Origin: an uncultured Clostridia bacterium
Lineage (GTDB): Bacteria > Bacillota > Clostridia > Christensenellales > Borkfalkiaceae
DNA: 64,000 bases
Assembly: GCA_934247225.1 (NCBI GenBank)
Contig: CAKQJE010000010.1
Coordinates: 1 to 64,000 of the forward strand
Reading direction: 5' to 3'
Part shown: positions 30,198-40,312 of the stretch, one piece after another
Layout: every line of letters starts with the position of its first letter
Numbering within the stretch: position 1 is the stretch's first letter
Position numbers and translations under genes: made by a program
Notes under the pieces: generated by a model
What the model saw: only the letters and a program-made list of their open reading frames with translations
Told to the model about the DNA's origin: nothing
Databases searched by the model: none

Positions 30198-32012
30198 ATG
30201 AAAACAAATAAAGCCGCAATGTTTATAACGCTTGTTATCGTCGCCGTGTTTTACGCGCTTACCTGCGGTTTTGCCGCAACGAGCGTGAAAGCCCCCGAGA
30301 CTTATTTTTCGACCGTCAGGGTGGAGATGTCGGACGGGAGCGCGGTTGCCGCGTCCAACACGAGCAGCGTAACCCTCGATATCGACAGGGGAACGAACAA
30401 GGTTTACGCATATATCGGCGAAATACGCACGTCCCGCAAAGATTCGGAAGGAAAGGAATATATAAACGTCGTGTTCGATTTCAAACGCCGCACGACAAGC
30501 AATTCTTCCTATTCCAGGCGCGTGGGGGATAAACAGAGCGAAAGGGTTTACGTCACGAACGGAAGCGGCGGCTATCGCTGGACTCTTATTTACGACGGCG
30601 GCGAAACCGAATTCGACTATAACAGAGTAAAAATTCATTGCGCGGACGAAATCGATTTGCACGAAGTCGCGTTCGTCGATAAGGACGGAAAAGTCCTCGG
30701 CGCCGAGTTTGTTTCGGGTTCCGAACTTGACGGAGAATCCGGACACGCCAACGTTTGCGACGAGTCGGCATCGTTTACCGCGTCGGTTTCGAAATCGCAT
30801 ATTTTCACGGACGGAGAACTCGAAGAAATAGCCGCGGTCAAAACGGTTATGCGTAACGGCGGAAAAACTTTGGGCGAGGGCGCGTTAAACGCCGAGCTTA
30901 ACGCTTTGTCCGTCGCGGTGTTCGGGCTTAACACTTTCGCGTTGAGATTGCCGTCTCTCCTTGCGGGATTCGCGATACTCGTCGCGGTGTATCTCTTAGC
31001 CGATTTACTTTTCGGGAACGACTTTATTTCGGTAATTTCCGTTGCCGTTTGCCTTGCGTTCGGAAGCGTGTTTTCCGTTTCCTTGCTCGCCTACGGTTCG
31101 GTTTCGGCTTGTTTTGCGATATATTCGTTTTACTTCGCGATAAAATTCTTCGCGGCTGACTATTATATAGAAGATACAAAAAACGCCGCGCTCGATATTT
31201 CACTCGCGGGATTGTTTTTCGGTTTAAGCGCGGCTGCGAACGCTTCTCTTTTAACCCTTTCGGCGGGTCTTACCGCGATCGTTATTTACGCTTACGTAAG
31301 AGCGGCGAAGAGATATAAAAAGGAAGAGAAAGCCGCGAAAGGCTTGGATAAAGAAACCGTTTATCTTGCTTACGGCAAGAAAAAAACGTTCTATCGCCTC
31401 GCTTCGCTGTGTTCGCTTGTCGTCATTCCTCTGGCGGTCGTTCTGATTTCTTACGCGTTCGTAGGGAAAGCTCTTAAAGGTATATACGGCTTTGGCTTTA
31501 TCGGTTCTGCGTTCTCGTTCATCGGTTCGGCTTTCGGCTTCGGAAGCAAAATCGTCCCTGTCAAGCTTCTTATCGGTATGGGATCGGAAAACTTAGGCGG
31601 CGGCTACTACGCGTTTGCGAACTATATTGCCGCGTGTCTGAGTATTATTTCTTTGCTGTTTATAATTGTAATTCTTATCGTAAAGGGCAAAAATCAAAAG
31701 GTTTCGGACGCGGTCGATAGTTCCGCGAATAAGATAAAACTCATTTTAACGGCGTTTATATCTGCGTTTATCGCGGGTGTGTTCGGCGCGGCGGAATTCG
31801 TTTCCGATTTCGCGCTTTGCTCGGCGTTTTACGCGCTCGTCGTTTCTTTGGCTGTTTGCCTTGCGGGCGATTTATTCGGCAAAAAGGCGAACGTTATCGC
31901 GATTGTTCTGATCGGCGTTTCCATGGCGGCGTTTTTGGTAAATTACGTCGGATATACGGGGATAAACGTTTCCGAAACGGCAAAAAGCATATTATACGGC
32001 TGGCAAATCTGA
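30198..32012 (+). CDS. Divergent GT39-like (GT-C) membrane glycosyltransferase with a large first loop
   Basis: A 604-residue membrane protein. Helix 1 is at residues 8-29. Then comes an unusually long extracytoplasmic region (about 30-235) with a beta-rich part (residues about 35-185). From residue 203 it reads FTDGELEEIAAVKTVMRNGG and FGLNTFALRLPSLLAGFAIL, which matches the end of the first loop and helix 2 of PMT/ArnT-type GT-C enzymes, where the Asp-Glu pair is catalytic. About nine more helices follow, with a basic cytoplasmic loop near 365-395. It probably moves a sugar from a polyprenyl-phosphate carrier, but several usual motif residues (KPPL) are absent, so activity is uncertain. Confidence 0.6.
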   Translation: MKTNKAAMFITLVIVAVFYALTCGFAATSVKAPETYFSTVRVEMSDGSAVAASNTSSVTLDIDRGTNKVYAYIGEIRTSRKDSEGKEYINVVFDFKRRTTSNSSYSRRVGDKQSERVYVTNGSGGYRWTLIYDGGETEFDYNRVKIHCADEIDLHEVAFVDKDGKVLGAEFVSGSELDGESGHANVCDESASFTASVSKSHIFTDGELEEIAAVKTVMRNGGKTLGEGALNAELNALSVAVFGLNTFALRLPSLLAGFAILVAVYLLADLLFGNDFISVISVAVCLAFGSVFSVSLLAYGSVSACFAIYSFYFAIKFFAADYYIEDTKNAALDISLAGLFFGLSAAANASLLTLSAGLTAIVIYAYVRAAKRYKKEEKAAKGLDKETVYLAYGKKKTFYRLASLCSLVVIPLAVVLISYAFVGKALKGIYGFGFIGSAFSFIGSAFGFGSKIVPVKLLIGMGSENLGGGYYAFANYIAACLSIISLLFIIVILIVKGKNQKVSDAVDSSANKIKLILTAFISAFIAGVFGAAEFVSDFALCSAFYALVVSLAVCLAGDLFGKKANVIAIVLIGVSMAAFLVNYVGYTGINVSETAKSILYGWQI

Positions 32013-32077
32013 GTGAGACCGCAATTGCCGACTGCGGGTGCAGTACAAGAAAAAACCGAAAATCCTCGGAGGGGGCT

Positions 32078-33595
32078 ATGTTAGCAAAAACAAAAGGTTA
32101 CGTTCTCACGGGTCTTCACGGACGGGCTGTGGACGTTGAAGTAGATACAAATCTCGGCATGCCGGGGTTCGAAATAGTCGGGCTTCCCGACGCCGCGGTC
32201 AAGGAGTCCAAGGAAAGGGTTCGTTCCGCGATAAAAAACAGCGGGAAGAAATTCCCTATTCATAAAATAACGGTAAACCTCGCGCCCGCCGAGCTTAAAA
32301 AGGAAGGCGCGGGTCTCGATCTGCCTATCGCCGTGGGTATTATTATCGCAAACTTACAGCTTGTAACGACAAAGCAGGACACGGCTATGATAGGCGAATT
32401 GTCTCTCGACGGAAAAATAAGAGGCGTGGACGGAATTCTTCCCGTACTCATTTCCGCCCGCGAGCAAGGCGTTAAAGAGATAATTATCCCCGAGGAAAAT
32501 TCCGAAGAGGGTAGTTTTATAGACGGAATAACCGTTTACGCCGCGCCCGATTTAAAATCGGTGTGCGATCATCTGGAAGGAAAAACTCTTCTCGAAACGG
32601 TTAAAAAACGCGATTATTCGGAGATTTACAAAACCGCGGAGTACGACAACGACCTGAAATTCGTAAAAGGTCAGCTTGTGGCAAGACGGGCGTTGGAAGT
32701 CGCCGTGAGCGGCAATCACAACATAATTCTGGAAGGACCTCCCGGCGCGGGCAAAACCATGCTCGCCAAATGTATACCGTCCATAATGCCCGATTTAAGC
32801 TTTAAAGAAGCTCTCGAAACCACGCAGATTCACAGCGTCGCGGGCAAGATGAAAGGCACCGAGGGTATAGTTTACAAAAGACCGTTTATGTCGCCCCATC
32901 ACACCGCTTCGAGCGTGTCGATAATAGGCGGCGGACAGTCGGCTAAACCGGGGATTGTAAGTCTCGCGCATAACGGCGTGCTTTTTCTCGACGAAATGCC
33001 TGAGTACCCGCGCTCCGTTCTCGAAAGTTTACGGCAACCCTTAGAGGACAGGGTCATAACGGTAACGAGGGTGAAAGGCAATTTCGAGTACCCCGCAAGC
33101 TTTATGCTGGTGGGGAGTATGAACCCCTGTCCTTGCGGATATTACGGTTCGAAAATAAAGGAATGCACCTGTTCGCCCTATCAGATAAAAAAATACAGAG
33201 AGAAAATCTCGGGACCTCTTCTCGACAGAATGGATATCCGCATAAACGTGGACAGCGTTAAGTACGAGGAGCTTGTAGCCGACGAAAACGTGGAAAGTTC
33301 GGCGGAAGTGAGAAAACGCGTGAACAGAACGCGCGCCGTTCAGAGAGAACGTTTCAAGGACGACGGAATTTCGTCCAACGCCGAGATGAGCGAAAGACAT
33401 CTCAAAAAATATTGCAAACTGTCGCCCGAATGCGAGCAGGTGTTAAGATACGCTTTTGAAAGCCTGAAACTTTCGGCGAGGGCGAGAAGCAGAATAATAA
33501 AAGTTGCGAGAACGATTGCGGATATGGAGCTTTCGGAGAATATCGAACCGAAGCATCTTATGGAAGCGGTCGGTTACAGGGGCGAGGAATTATGA
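32078..33595 (+). CDS. comM: YifB/ComM family Mg-chelatase-like AAA+ ATPase
   Basis: A 505-residue protein: an N-terminal ribosomal-S5/Lon-protease-like domain (residues 1-170; GMPGFEIVGLPDAAVKESKE), the AAA+ core with Walker A GPPGAGKTMLAK, sensor elements GVLFLDEMPEYPRSVLESLR and a zinc-like CPCGYYGSKIKECTCS insertion, and the C-terminal Mg-chelatase part. ComM is a hexameric helicase that promotes branch migration during natural transformation. ATG 32078 has the ribosome site GGAGGGGG; the frame is open further upstream but overlaps the previous gene. It overlaps dprA by 4 bp. Confidence 0.95.
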   Translation: MLAKTKGYVLTGLHGRAVDVEVDTNLGMPGFEIVGLPDAAVKESKERVRSAIKNSGKKFPIHKITVNLAPAELKKEGAGLDLPIAVGIIIANLQLVTTKQDTAMIGELSLDGKIRGVDGILPVLISAREQGVKEIIIPEENSEEGSFIDGITVYAAPDLKSVCDHLEGKTLLETVKKRDYSEIYKTAEYDNDLKFVKGQLVARRALEVAVSGNHNIILEGPPGAGKTMLAKCIPSIMPDLSFKEALETTQIHSVAGKMKGTEGIVYKRPFMSPHHTASSVSIIGGGQSAKPGIVSLAHNGVLFLDEMPEYPRSVLESLRQPLEDRVITVTRVKGNFEYPASFMLVGSMNPCPCGYYGSKIKECTCSPYQIKKYREKISGPLLDRMDIRINVDSVKYEELVADENVESSAEVRKRVNRTRAVQRERFKDDGISSNAEMSERHLKKYCKLSPECEQVLRYAFESLKLSARARSRIIKVARTIADMELSENIEPKHLMEAVGYRGEEL

Positions 33596-34686
33596 GGGAA
33601 CTTACGCCGCTCGAAAAGGCGATAGTCTTTCTCGATTCCGCGGAAGGAATAGAATATAAATACAAAAAGTTCATAATCGAAAATTTCAAAGGCGACTTTT
33701 TCGGCGACGAGAAAGGGCTTTCGAAATTTTTCGCCGACAACAACCTTTCCGTACTCGGAAAATCGATTGCGGAAATGCTCAAAGACAAAGCTTACGTCGA
33801 AAAGCGGATTGCTTCCGCGCTTTCGGGTGCGGACGACGTGATAACGCTTTTCTCGGTCGGGGAAACGGGCGGTTATTATCCCGAATCGTTAAGAGAAACT
33901 CCCGCGCCGCCGCTCGCGCTTTATGTTAAAGGCAACAAAGAACTTTTAAAAGCGAAGTACAAAGTTTCGATCGTCGGTTCGAGAAAAACTTTGCAACAAT
34001 ACGCAAGGGCGGCGGAAGATATCTCGCGCGAAATAAGCTCGAACGGAGCCGTCGTCGTAAGCGGTATCGCGGACGGTGCGGACGAAGCCGCATTGAAAGG
34101 CGCGCTTTCCTCGGGCAACGTCATTTCCGTTACGGCAAGCGGAGTTTGTCCCGTTTCGCCTTCCGGAAAACAACCGTTAGCCGTGAAAATTTACGAAAAC
34201 GGACTTGTGATAAGCGAGTATCCGCACGGATACGTTCCGAGGAATTTCTCTTATCCCGTGAGAAACAGAATAATCGCCGCGCTTTCGCCGGTGACTTTAA
34301 TCGTGAGCGGGAATATGAAAAGCGGAGCGAGATACACCGCGGGGTACGCGAGCGATTACGGAAGAGAAATCGCGTGTCTTCCTTACGGACTCGGAGTTAC
34401 TTCGGGCGAGCTTTGCAAGAGCCTTATAAAAAGCGGCGCGGCAATGATCGAAAACGCCGAAGAGCTTGCCTTTCTTTTGGGGATGCCGTTGAAAAAGGAA
34501 CGGGAAATAATTTTAAACGAAAGCGAAAAAGCCGTCTATAAGTCGATTAAAGAGGGAGTTTCGTCAATGGACGAACTTTCGGCGAGGTTTAAAACGGGAA
34601 TAAGCGAGCTTATAATGATAACCGTTTCTCTCGAAATGAAGAGGCTTATAGCAAAAGGATCGGACGGGCGTTATTACGCGACTTGA
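33592..34686 (+). CDS. dprA: DNA-processing protein DprA (Smf)
   Basis: A 364-residue protein that loads RecA on incoming single-stranded DNA in transformation. N-terminal helical domain, then the Rossmann-like core: VSIVGSRKTLQQYARAA, VVSGIADGADEAALKGAL, VISEYPHGYVPRNFSYPVRNRIIAALS, SGARYTAGYASDYGREI. The C-terminal winged helix (VYKSIKEGVSSMDELSARF) is present. Some usual core residues vary (the SGSLITA loop is SGARYTA). Coupled to comM by ATGA overlap. Holds a copy of the dispersed 13-mer at 34537. Confidence 0.93.
   Translation: MRELTPLEKAIVFLDSAEGIEYKYKKFIIENFKGDFFGDEKGLSKFFADNNLSVLGKSIAEMLKDKAYVEKRIASALSGADDVITLFSVGETGGYYPESLRETPAPPLALYVKGNKELLKAKYKVSIVGSRKTLQQYARAAEDISREISSNGAVVVSGIADGADEAALKGALSSGNVISVTASGVCPVSPSGKQPLAVKIYENGLVISEYPHGYVPRNFSYPVRNRIIAALSPVTLIVSGNMKSGARYTAGYASDYGREIACLPYGLGVTSGELCKSLIKSGAAMIENAEELAFLLGMPLKKEREIILNESEKAVYKSIKEGVSSMDELSARFKTGISELIMITVSLEMKRLIAKGSDGRYYAT
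34537..34549 (+). other. Dispersed 13-mer TATAAGTCGATTA, copy 4 (in dprA)
   Basis: Read as Tyr-Lys-Ser-Ile in the winged-helix part of DprA. Context GCCGTC-TATAAGTCGATTA-AAG. Confidence 0.7.
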
Positions 34687-34762
34687 CGCAAAGAATAAAA
34701 GCGTAAACAAAACGTAAGTATAAACAATAAACGAAAAAATACCAAACAATTTTGGAGGAAAT

Positions 34763-37081
34763 ATGCAACTTATAATCGTAGAATCGCCGTCAAAGGCAAA
34801 AACCATCGAAAAGTATTTAGGCGGGAAATATAAGGTGGACGCAAGCGGCGGACACGTCAGGGATTTGCCCGAAAAGAGATTGGGCGTGAACATAGCCAAA
34901 AACTACGAACCCAATTACGTTATATCCGCGGATAAAAAGCCGATTATCAAAAGACTTAAAGAAAAGGTCGAAAAAGCCGATAAAGTTTATCTCGCAACCG
35001 ACCCGGACAGAGAGGGAGAAGCGATAAGCTGGCATTTGCAGGAAGTTCTCGGCTTGAAAAATATCGCGCAGAGAATAGAGTTCAACGAAATAAGCGAAAG
35101 AGCGGTTAAAGAAGCTTTGAAAAATCCGAGAGAGATAAATTACAATCTCGTCGATTCTCAGCAGGCGAGAAGAGTTCTCGACAGACTCGTCGGTTATAAG
35201 CTCAGCCCCCTTCTTTGCAAAAGAATACAGAACGGACTTTCCGCGGGGCGCGTGCAGTCTGTCGCGCTCAGAATAATCGTTGACAAAGAACGCGAAATAA
35301 AAGCGTTCGTTCCTACCGAATATTGGAACGTAACCGCGCTTTTGTCGGACGGACAGCATAAGCCTTTCACGGCGTATCTTGCCGAAAAGGACGGAAAGAA
35401 GTTCAAACCCTCGTGCAAGGACGAAGCCGACGCCGTGGAAAACGCGGTTAAATCCGCGAACAACGCTTTTAAAATAAAACAGATCAAAAAGACGGACACA
35501 AAGAGCCACGCGCTCCCGCCGTTTACGACTTCCACCATGCAGCAGGACGCTTCGGCAAAGCTCAATATGTCGTCGCCTATGTGCATGCAGGTTGCTCAGC
35601 ACCTTTACGAAGGTATCGAAACGCCCGAAGGACATCTCGCGCTCGTAACGTATATCAGAACGGACTCCGTGAGAATTTCCGCCGAGTCGCAGATGAGCGC
35701 GAGGGAATATATAAAAGAGAAATACGGCGAAGAATACGTTCCCGAAAAACCGAATTTCTATAAATCCAAGAAGAACGCGCAGGACGCGCACGAGGCGATC
35801 CGCCCGATAGACGTTCGTCTCACGCCCGAGAAAGTAAAACCCCTTCTCGACAGAAACCACTACAATTTATACAAGCTTATTTACGAGAGATTTATCGCTT
35901 CGCAGATGAGCGAGGCGAAGTACAATTACGTCACGATAGACTCCGTTTGCGGAAACTACACCTTTAAAACCAACGGCAGAACGGTCGTTTTCAAAGGCTA
36001 TACCGCCGTTTACGACGATTATAAGGCGACCGACGCGACCGACGACGGCGAAATCGTCAAAGTCATTCCGCCCGTTAAGGAAGGGAACGAAGTCACTTCG
36101 GAAAAGCTGGAAAAAGAACAGAAATTCACCAAGCCGCCCGTGAGATTTACCGACGCGAGCTTAGTCAGAATTATGGAAGAAAAGGGCATCGGCAGACCGT
36201 CCACTTACGCGACGATAATCTCCGTGCTTTCCAAGCGTAAATACACCACAAAAGAAAACAAGTATATCGTGCCTACCGAAATCGCTTTCAGAATAACCGA
36301 TATGCTCGTCAAATATTTCCCCGACGTTATGGACGTTTCGTTCACGGCGGATATGGAAGACAAGCTCGACGATATCGAGCAGGGCGGACAGGATTGGCAT
36401 AAAATAATAGCCGATTTCTATCCTCCGTTTGCCGAAAAGCTCGCGTTCGCGGCTACCGACGGCGACGAAGTTACCGATATTTTGTGTGAGAAATGCGGCG
36501 CGCCGATGATAAGAAAGAACGGCAGATACGGCAAATTCCTCGCATGCTCGAATTACCCGAAATGCTCCAACATAAAATCGGAAAAGGAAGAAGTTTCCGA
36601 CGTAAAATGCGACAAATGCGGCGCGATGATGGTCTATAAAACGGGTAAATACGGAAAATTCCTCGCTTGCCCGAACTATCCCGAATGCACTAACGTCAAA
36701 CCTCTCGACGAAGAGTCGACGACCGAGAAATGCGAGAAGTGCGGCGGCGAAATGGTCGTCAAAAAAGGCAGATTCGGAAAATACCTGCAATGCACGGCTT
36801 GCAAGGCTACGAAGAGCTTAGCGGAAAAAATCGGCGTATGCCCGCAGTGCGGCTGCCCGACTCAGAAGATGACGTCCAAGAGCGGAAAAGTGTTCTACGG
36901 CTGCTCGGGATATCCCGATTGCAACTTTATGAGCTGGGATCTGCCCACGGGCGAACATTGCCCAAAGTGCGGAAGCTATATCGTGCTTGCAAAGGACGGA
37001 AAAACGCGCAAATGCTCGAACAAGGAATGCGATTACACGGATAAGCCGAAAAAAGCCAAAAAAAGCGAAGAAAAGAACTAA
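34763..37081 (+). CDS. topA: DNA topoisomerase I
   Basis: A 772-residue type IA topoisomerase relaxing negative supercoils. N-terminal TOPRIM domain (IIVESPSKAKTIEKYLG; acidic triad in ATDPDREGEA, residues 80-84), active-site Tyr297 in TYIRTDSVRIS, and from about residue 575 five cysteine clusters (four CxxCG-type zinc ribbons plus one with a shortened CTAC end). Ribosome site GGAGG. It lies in the conserved dprA-topA-trmFO order. Confidence 0.97.
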   Translation: MQLIIVESPSKAKTIEKYLGGKYKVDASGGHVRDLPEKRLGVNIAKNYEPNYVISADKKPIIKRLKEKVEKADKVYLATDPDREGEAISWHLQEVLGLKNIAQRIEFNEISERAVKEALKNPREINYNLVDSQQARRVLDRLVGYKLSPLLCKRIQNGLSAGRVQSVALRIIVDKEREIKAFVPTEYWNVTALLSDGQHKPFTAYLAEKDGKKFKPSCKDEADAVENAVKSANNAFKIKQIKKTDTKSHALPPFTTSTMQQDASAKLNMSSPMCMQVAQHLYEGIETPEGHLALVTYIRTDSVRISAESQMSAREYIKEKYGEEYVPEKPNFYKSKKNAQDAHEAIRPIDVRLTPEKVKPLLDRNHYNLYKLIYERFIASQMSEAKYNYVTIDSVCGNYTFKTNGRTVVFKGYTAVYDDYKATDATDDGEIVKVIPPVKEGNEVTSEKLEKEQKFTKPPVRFTDASLVRIMEEKGIGRPSTYATIISVLSKRKYTTKENKYIVPTEIAFRITDMLVKYFPDVMDVSFTADMEDKLDDIEQGGQDWHKIIADFYPPFAEKLAFAATDGDEVTDILCEKCGAPMIRKNGRYGKFLACSNYPKCSNIKSEKEEVSDVKCDKCGAMMVYKTGKYGKFLACPNYPECTNVKPLDEESTTEKCEKCGGEMVVKKGRFGKYLQCTACKATKSLAEKIGVCPQCGCPTQKMTSKSGKVFYGCSGYPDCNFMSWDLPTGEHCPKCGSYIVLAKDGKTRKCSNKECDYTDKPKKAKKSEEKN

Positions 37082-37087
37082 AAATCA

Positions 37088-38401
37088 ATGAAAGAAAAGA
37101 TAAAAATAATCGGCGGCGGACTTGCGGGCAGCGAAGCGGCGTATTACCTTGCGAAAAAAGGCTATGAAATCGAGCTTTACGACATAAAGCCGAACTCGTT
37201 CACGCCCGCGCATAAAAGCCCGCTGTTCGGCGAACTCGTCTGTTCCAATTCGCTCAAAAGCAACGACGTTTACGCCAACGCCTGCGGACTTTTAAAAGAA
37301 GAAATGCGTATTTTAGGCTCGATGGTCATAGAATGCGCGGACAAAACGAGAGTTCCCGCGGGTGCGGCGCTCGCCGTCGACAGAGACGAGTTTGCGAAGA
37401 GTATCACCGAAAAACTTAAATCGATGCCGAATATCCGCTTTATATGCGAAGAGGCGGAGAGTTTCGATTTAAACGACAACGTTATCGTTGCGACAGGGCC
37501 GCTGACGACGGGCAAGCTTTGCGATTTTATAAAATCGATCACGGGCGACGGGTTTTATTTTTACGACGCCGCCGCGCCCATAATTTCGGGCGAGTCGATC
37601 GATATGAGCGAAGCTTTCGTGTCCGACAGATACGGCGAAGCGGGCGAGGGCGATTACGTCAACTGCCCGATAGACAAGGACGGATATCTCGAATTTTATA
37701 AAGAACTTATTTCCGCGAAACGCGCCGAACTTCACGATTTCGAGGACGTTAAAGTTTTCGAGGGGTGTATGCCCGTGGAAGTAATGGCGGCTCGCGGCGA
37801 AGACACGCTGAGGTTCGGACCGTTAAAGCCCGTGGGGCTTACCGACCCGAGGACGGGAAAACGCGCATACGCCTGCCTGCAACTGAGAAAAGAGGACGAA
37901 GAGGGCAGAAGATACAATATGGTCGGGTTTCAGACAAATCTGTTGTTTCCCGAGCAGAAAAGAGTGTTCTCGATTTTTCCCGCGCTTAAAAACGCGGAGT
38001 TTCTGCGCTACGGCGTAATGCACAAAAACACCTATATAAACTCCCCGAAAAATTTGAACTCCGATTTTTCGATGAAAGATCATCCGAGCGTTTATTTCGC
38101 GGGACAGATCACGGGCGTCGAGGGCTACGTCGAAAGTACGGTAAGCGGGCTTATGGCGGCTATAAATATCGACAGAAAACTTTCGGGCAAAGAACCGCTT
38201 AAACTTAACTCGGACACGGTGACGGGCGCGTTGTCGGAATATATCGCGTCCAAAAACGAAGATTTTCAGCCGATGAACGCAAATTACGGTATACTTTCGC
38301 CCCTTCCTTTGTCTTTCGGAAAGGTTAAAAAAGCCGATAAAAAGAGGATTTTAAGCGAAAGAGCGATAAAAGAAATAAAAATTATCAAGGAACAGTTATG
38401 A
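37088..38401 (+). CDS. trmFO: Folate/FAD-dependent tRNA (uracil-54-C5)-methyltransferase TrmFO
   Basis: A 437-residue flavoprotein making ribothymidine at T54 with methylenetetrahydrofolate. FAD site IIGGGLAGSEAAYYLAKKGY, then GELVCSNSLKSNDVYANACGLLKEEMR, PAGAALAVDRDEFA and FAGQITGVEGYVES. Six bp after topA, overlapping hslV by 4 bp (ATGA). Confidence 0.97.
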   Translation: MKEKIKIIGGGLAGSEAAYYLAKKGYEIELYDIKPNSFTPAHKSPLFGELVCSNSLKSNDVYANACGLLKEEMRILGSMVIECADKTRVPAGAALAVDRDEFAKSITEKLKSMPNIRFICEEAESFDLNDNVIVATGPLTTGKLCDFIKSITGDGFYFYDAAAPIISGESIDMSEAFVSDRYGEAGEGDYVNCPIDKDGYLEFYKELISAKRAELHDFEDVKVFEGCMPVEVMAARGEDTLRFGPLKPVGLTDPRTGKRAYACLQLRKEDEEGRRYNMVGFQTNLLFPEQKRVFSIFPALKNAEFLRYGVMHKNTYINSPKNLNSDFSMKDHPSVYFAGQITGVEGYVESTVSGLMAAINIDRKLSGKEPLKLNSDTVTGALSEYIASKNEDFQPMNANYGILSPLPLSFGKVKKADKKRILSERAIKEIKIIKEQL

Positions 38402-38937
38402 GTATAGAATTTAAAGGAACAACCATTTGCGCCGTGAGAAAGGACGGCAAAACGGCTATCGCGGGCGACGGTCAGGTCACGATGGGCGAGTCGGTCGTTT
38501 TCAAAAACAGCGCGAGAAAAGTAAGAAGAATATATAACGGCAACGTCGTTATAGGTTTTGCGGGCGGCGTTGCGGACGCGTTCTCGCTTTGCGAGAGGTT
38601 CGAGGCGATGCTCAATAAATACGCGGGCAATTTAGAGCGCAGCGCGGTGGAACTCGCCGAGCAGTGGCGCAGAGATCAGGCGGGCAGAAAGCTCGAAGCG
38701 ATGATGATCTGCGCGGATAAAAACAATCTGCTTATAATCTCCGGTATGGGCGACGTTATGGAACCCGACGGCGACGTGTGCGCTATCGGAAGCGGCGGAA
38801 ATTACGCTTTGGCGGCGGCGAGAGCTTTGGTCGAGGAAACAAATCTGAGCGCGGAAGAAATCGCTACGAAAGCGCTCAAAATCGCAAGCAAAATATGTAT
38901 TTTCACCAACGACAACATTCGTTGCGAAGTCGTTTGA
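38398..38937 (+). CDS. hslV: ATP-dependent protease peptidase subunit HslV (ClpQ)
   Basis: A 179-residue proteasome-like peptidase. The nucleophile is expected to be Thr8 after removal of a seven-residue propeptide (MSIEFKG-TTICAV), an extension like that of Bacillus ClpQ rather than the single Met of E. coli. AIAGDGQVTMG, GFAGGVADAFSL and GSGGNYALAAARAL are family motifs. It works in a complex with HslU, 43 bp downstream. The recombinase gene xerC/codV that usually sits between trmFO and hslV in Bacillus is missing. Confidence 0.96.
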   Translation: MSIEFKGTTICAVRKDGKTAIAGDGQVTMGESVVFKNSARKVRRIYNGNVVIGFAGGVADAFSLCERFEAMLNKYAGNLERSAVELAEQWRRDQAGRKLEAMMICADKNNLLIISGMGDVMEPDGDVCAIGSGGNYALAAARALVEETNLSAEEIATKALKIASKICIFTNDNIRCEVV

Positions 38938-38980
38938 CGGCGCGGCGTATCGGCATATTTAAGTCAGGGAGGTTTTTTAA

Positions 38981-40291
38981 ATGGATTTAAGCCCCAGAGA
39001 GATAGTTAAAGAACTCGATAAATACATTATCGGGCAGGACAGGGCGAAGCGCGCGGTTGCAGTCGCTCTTCGCAACAGATACAGAAGAAGTCAGCTTTCG
39101 GACGAACTTCGCGAGGAGATTACGCCGAAAAATATAATCATGAAAGGACCTACGGGCGTAGGTAAAACCGAAATCGCAAGGAGACTTGCAAAGCTTGTCA
39201 AAGCACCGTTTATAAAAGTCGAAGCCACGAAGTATACCGAAGTGGGCTATGTCGGCAGAGACGTGGAGTCGATGATAAGGGATCTCGTAGAGGCGAGCTA
39301 CCGTATGGTAAAAGAAGAGCAGGTTGCGGTCGTGTCCAAAAAAGCGACTGCCGTTGCCGAGAAAAAAGTACTCGGGGTTTTAACCGAGGCTTTAAAAACC
39401 GAGCGCGGAGACAAGCCTAAGGAAGAATGGGAAACCGAAATTTTAAACAAGCTCCGCGGCGGCGAGTACGATAAATTTCCTATCGAGATAGACGTTGCCG
39501 AGGAGAATAAGCCGCTTGAACTTATGAACGGTATGGGCGCGGAAATTTCGATCGGTTCGATTTTCGGCGATATGATGCCCAAAAAACGCAAACGCAGAAA
39601 GATCACCGTTAAAGAAGCGATGGCTTTGATCGTTGCGGAGGAAAGCGAAAAGCTTATCGATAACGACGCTGTGAAATCGGAAGCCGTGAGAAGAGCCGAA
39701 GAAGAGGGAATTATCTTCATCGACGAAATAGATAAAATCGCGAGCGGGGCAAAATCGAACGGTCAGGACGTTTCGAGAGAGGGCGTGCAGAGAGATATTC
39801 TGCCTATCGTCGAAGGATCGGCGGTCAACACCAAGTACGGAATCGTCAAAACCGATTATATTCTGTTCATCGCGGCGGGCGCGTTCCACGTTTCGGCTGT
39901 CGAGGATCTTATTCCCGAATTGCAGGGCAGATTCCCGATAAAGGTCGAACTCGATTCGCTCACCAAGGACGATTTCGTGAACATTCTCACCATTCCGCAG
40001 AACGCGATAACTTCGCAGTACGCCCATCTTCTCGCCGTGGATAACATCGAGCTTGTTTTCACGCCCGAAGCCATTTCCGAAATCGCCGAAATTTCGGCGG
40101 AAATCAACGCCACGAGCGAAGATATCGGCGCGAGAAGACTGCACACCGTTATGGAAAATCTCTTAGAGGATATTTCCTATAACGCGGGTGGGGATATTCC
40201 GCTTACCAAGGTTGTTGTGGACGAAAAGTACGTCGAAGAGCATTTATCTAAGGAAATAGCGGCTCAGAGCGTTAAAAAGTATATTTTATAA
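38981..40291 (+). CDS. hslU: HslU (ClpY) unfoldase ATPase
   Basis: A 436-residue AAA+ unfoldase feeding HslV. SPREIVKELDKYIIGQDRAK, Walker A GPTGVGKTEIARR (about 56), the pore-loop region KYTEVGYVGRDVESM, the I domain (about 110-235), Walker B IIFIDEIDKIA, and the C-terminal end SVKKYIL that inserts into HslV. Ribosome site GGGAGG. codY, its usual neighbour in Bacillus, is replaced by hisS. Confidence 0.96.
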   Translation: MDLSPREIVKELDKYIIGQDRAKRAVAVALRNRYRRSQLSDELREEITPKNIIMKGPTGVGKTEIARRLAKLVKAPFIKVEATKYTEVGYVGRDVESMIRDLVEASYRMVKEEQVAVVSKKATAVAEKKVLGVLTEALKTERGDKPKEEWETEILNKLRGGEYDKFPIEIDVAEENKPLELMNGMGAEISIGSIFGDMMPKKRKRRKITVKEAMALIVAEESEKLIDNDAVKSEAVRRAEEEGIIFIDEIDKIASGAKSNGQDVSREGVQRDILPIVEGSAVNTKYGIVKTDYILFIAAGAFHVSAVEDLIPELQGRFPIKVELDSLTKDDFVNILTIPQNAITSQYAHLLAVDNIELVFTPEAISEIAEISAEINATSEDIGARRLHTVMENLLEDISYNAGGDIPLTKVVVDEKYVEEHLSKEIAAQSVKKYIL

Positions 40292-40312
40292 AGATTTAAA
40301 GAGGATAAAGAA

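Noticed and set aside
31817..32077. N-terminal extension of the ComM protein
   Set aside because: The frame is open but overlaps the membrane-protein gene; the ribosome site GGAGGGGG and family alignment place the start at 32078.
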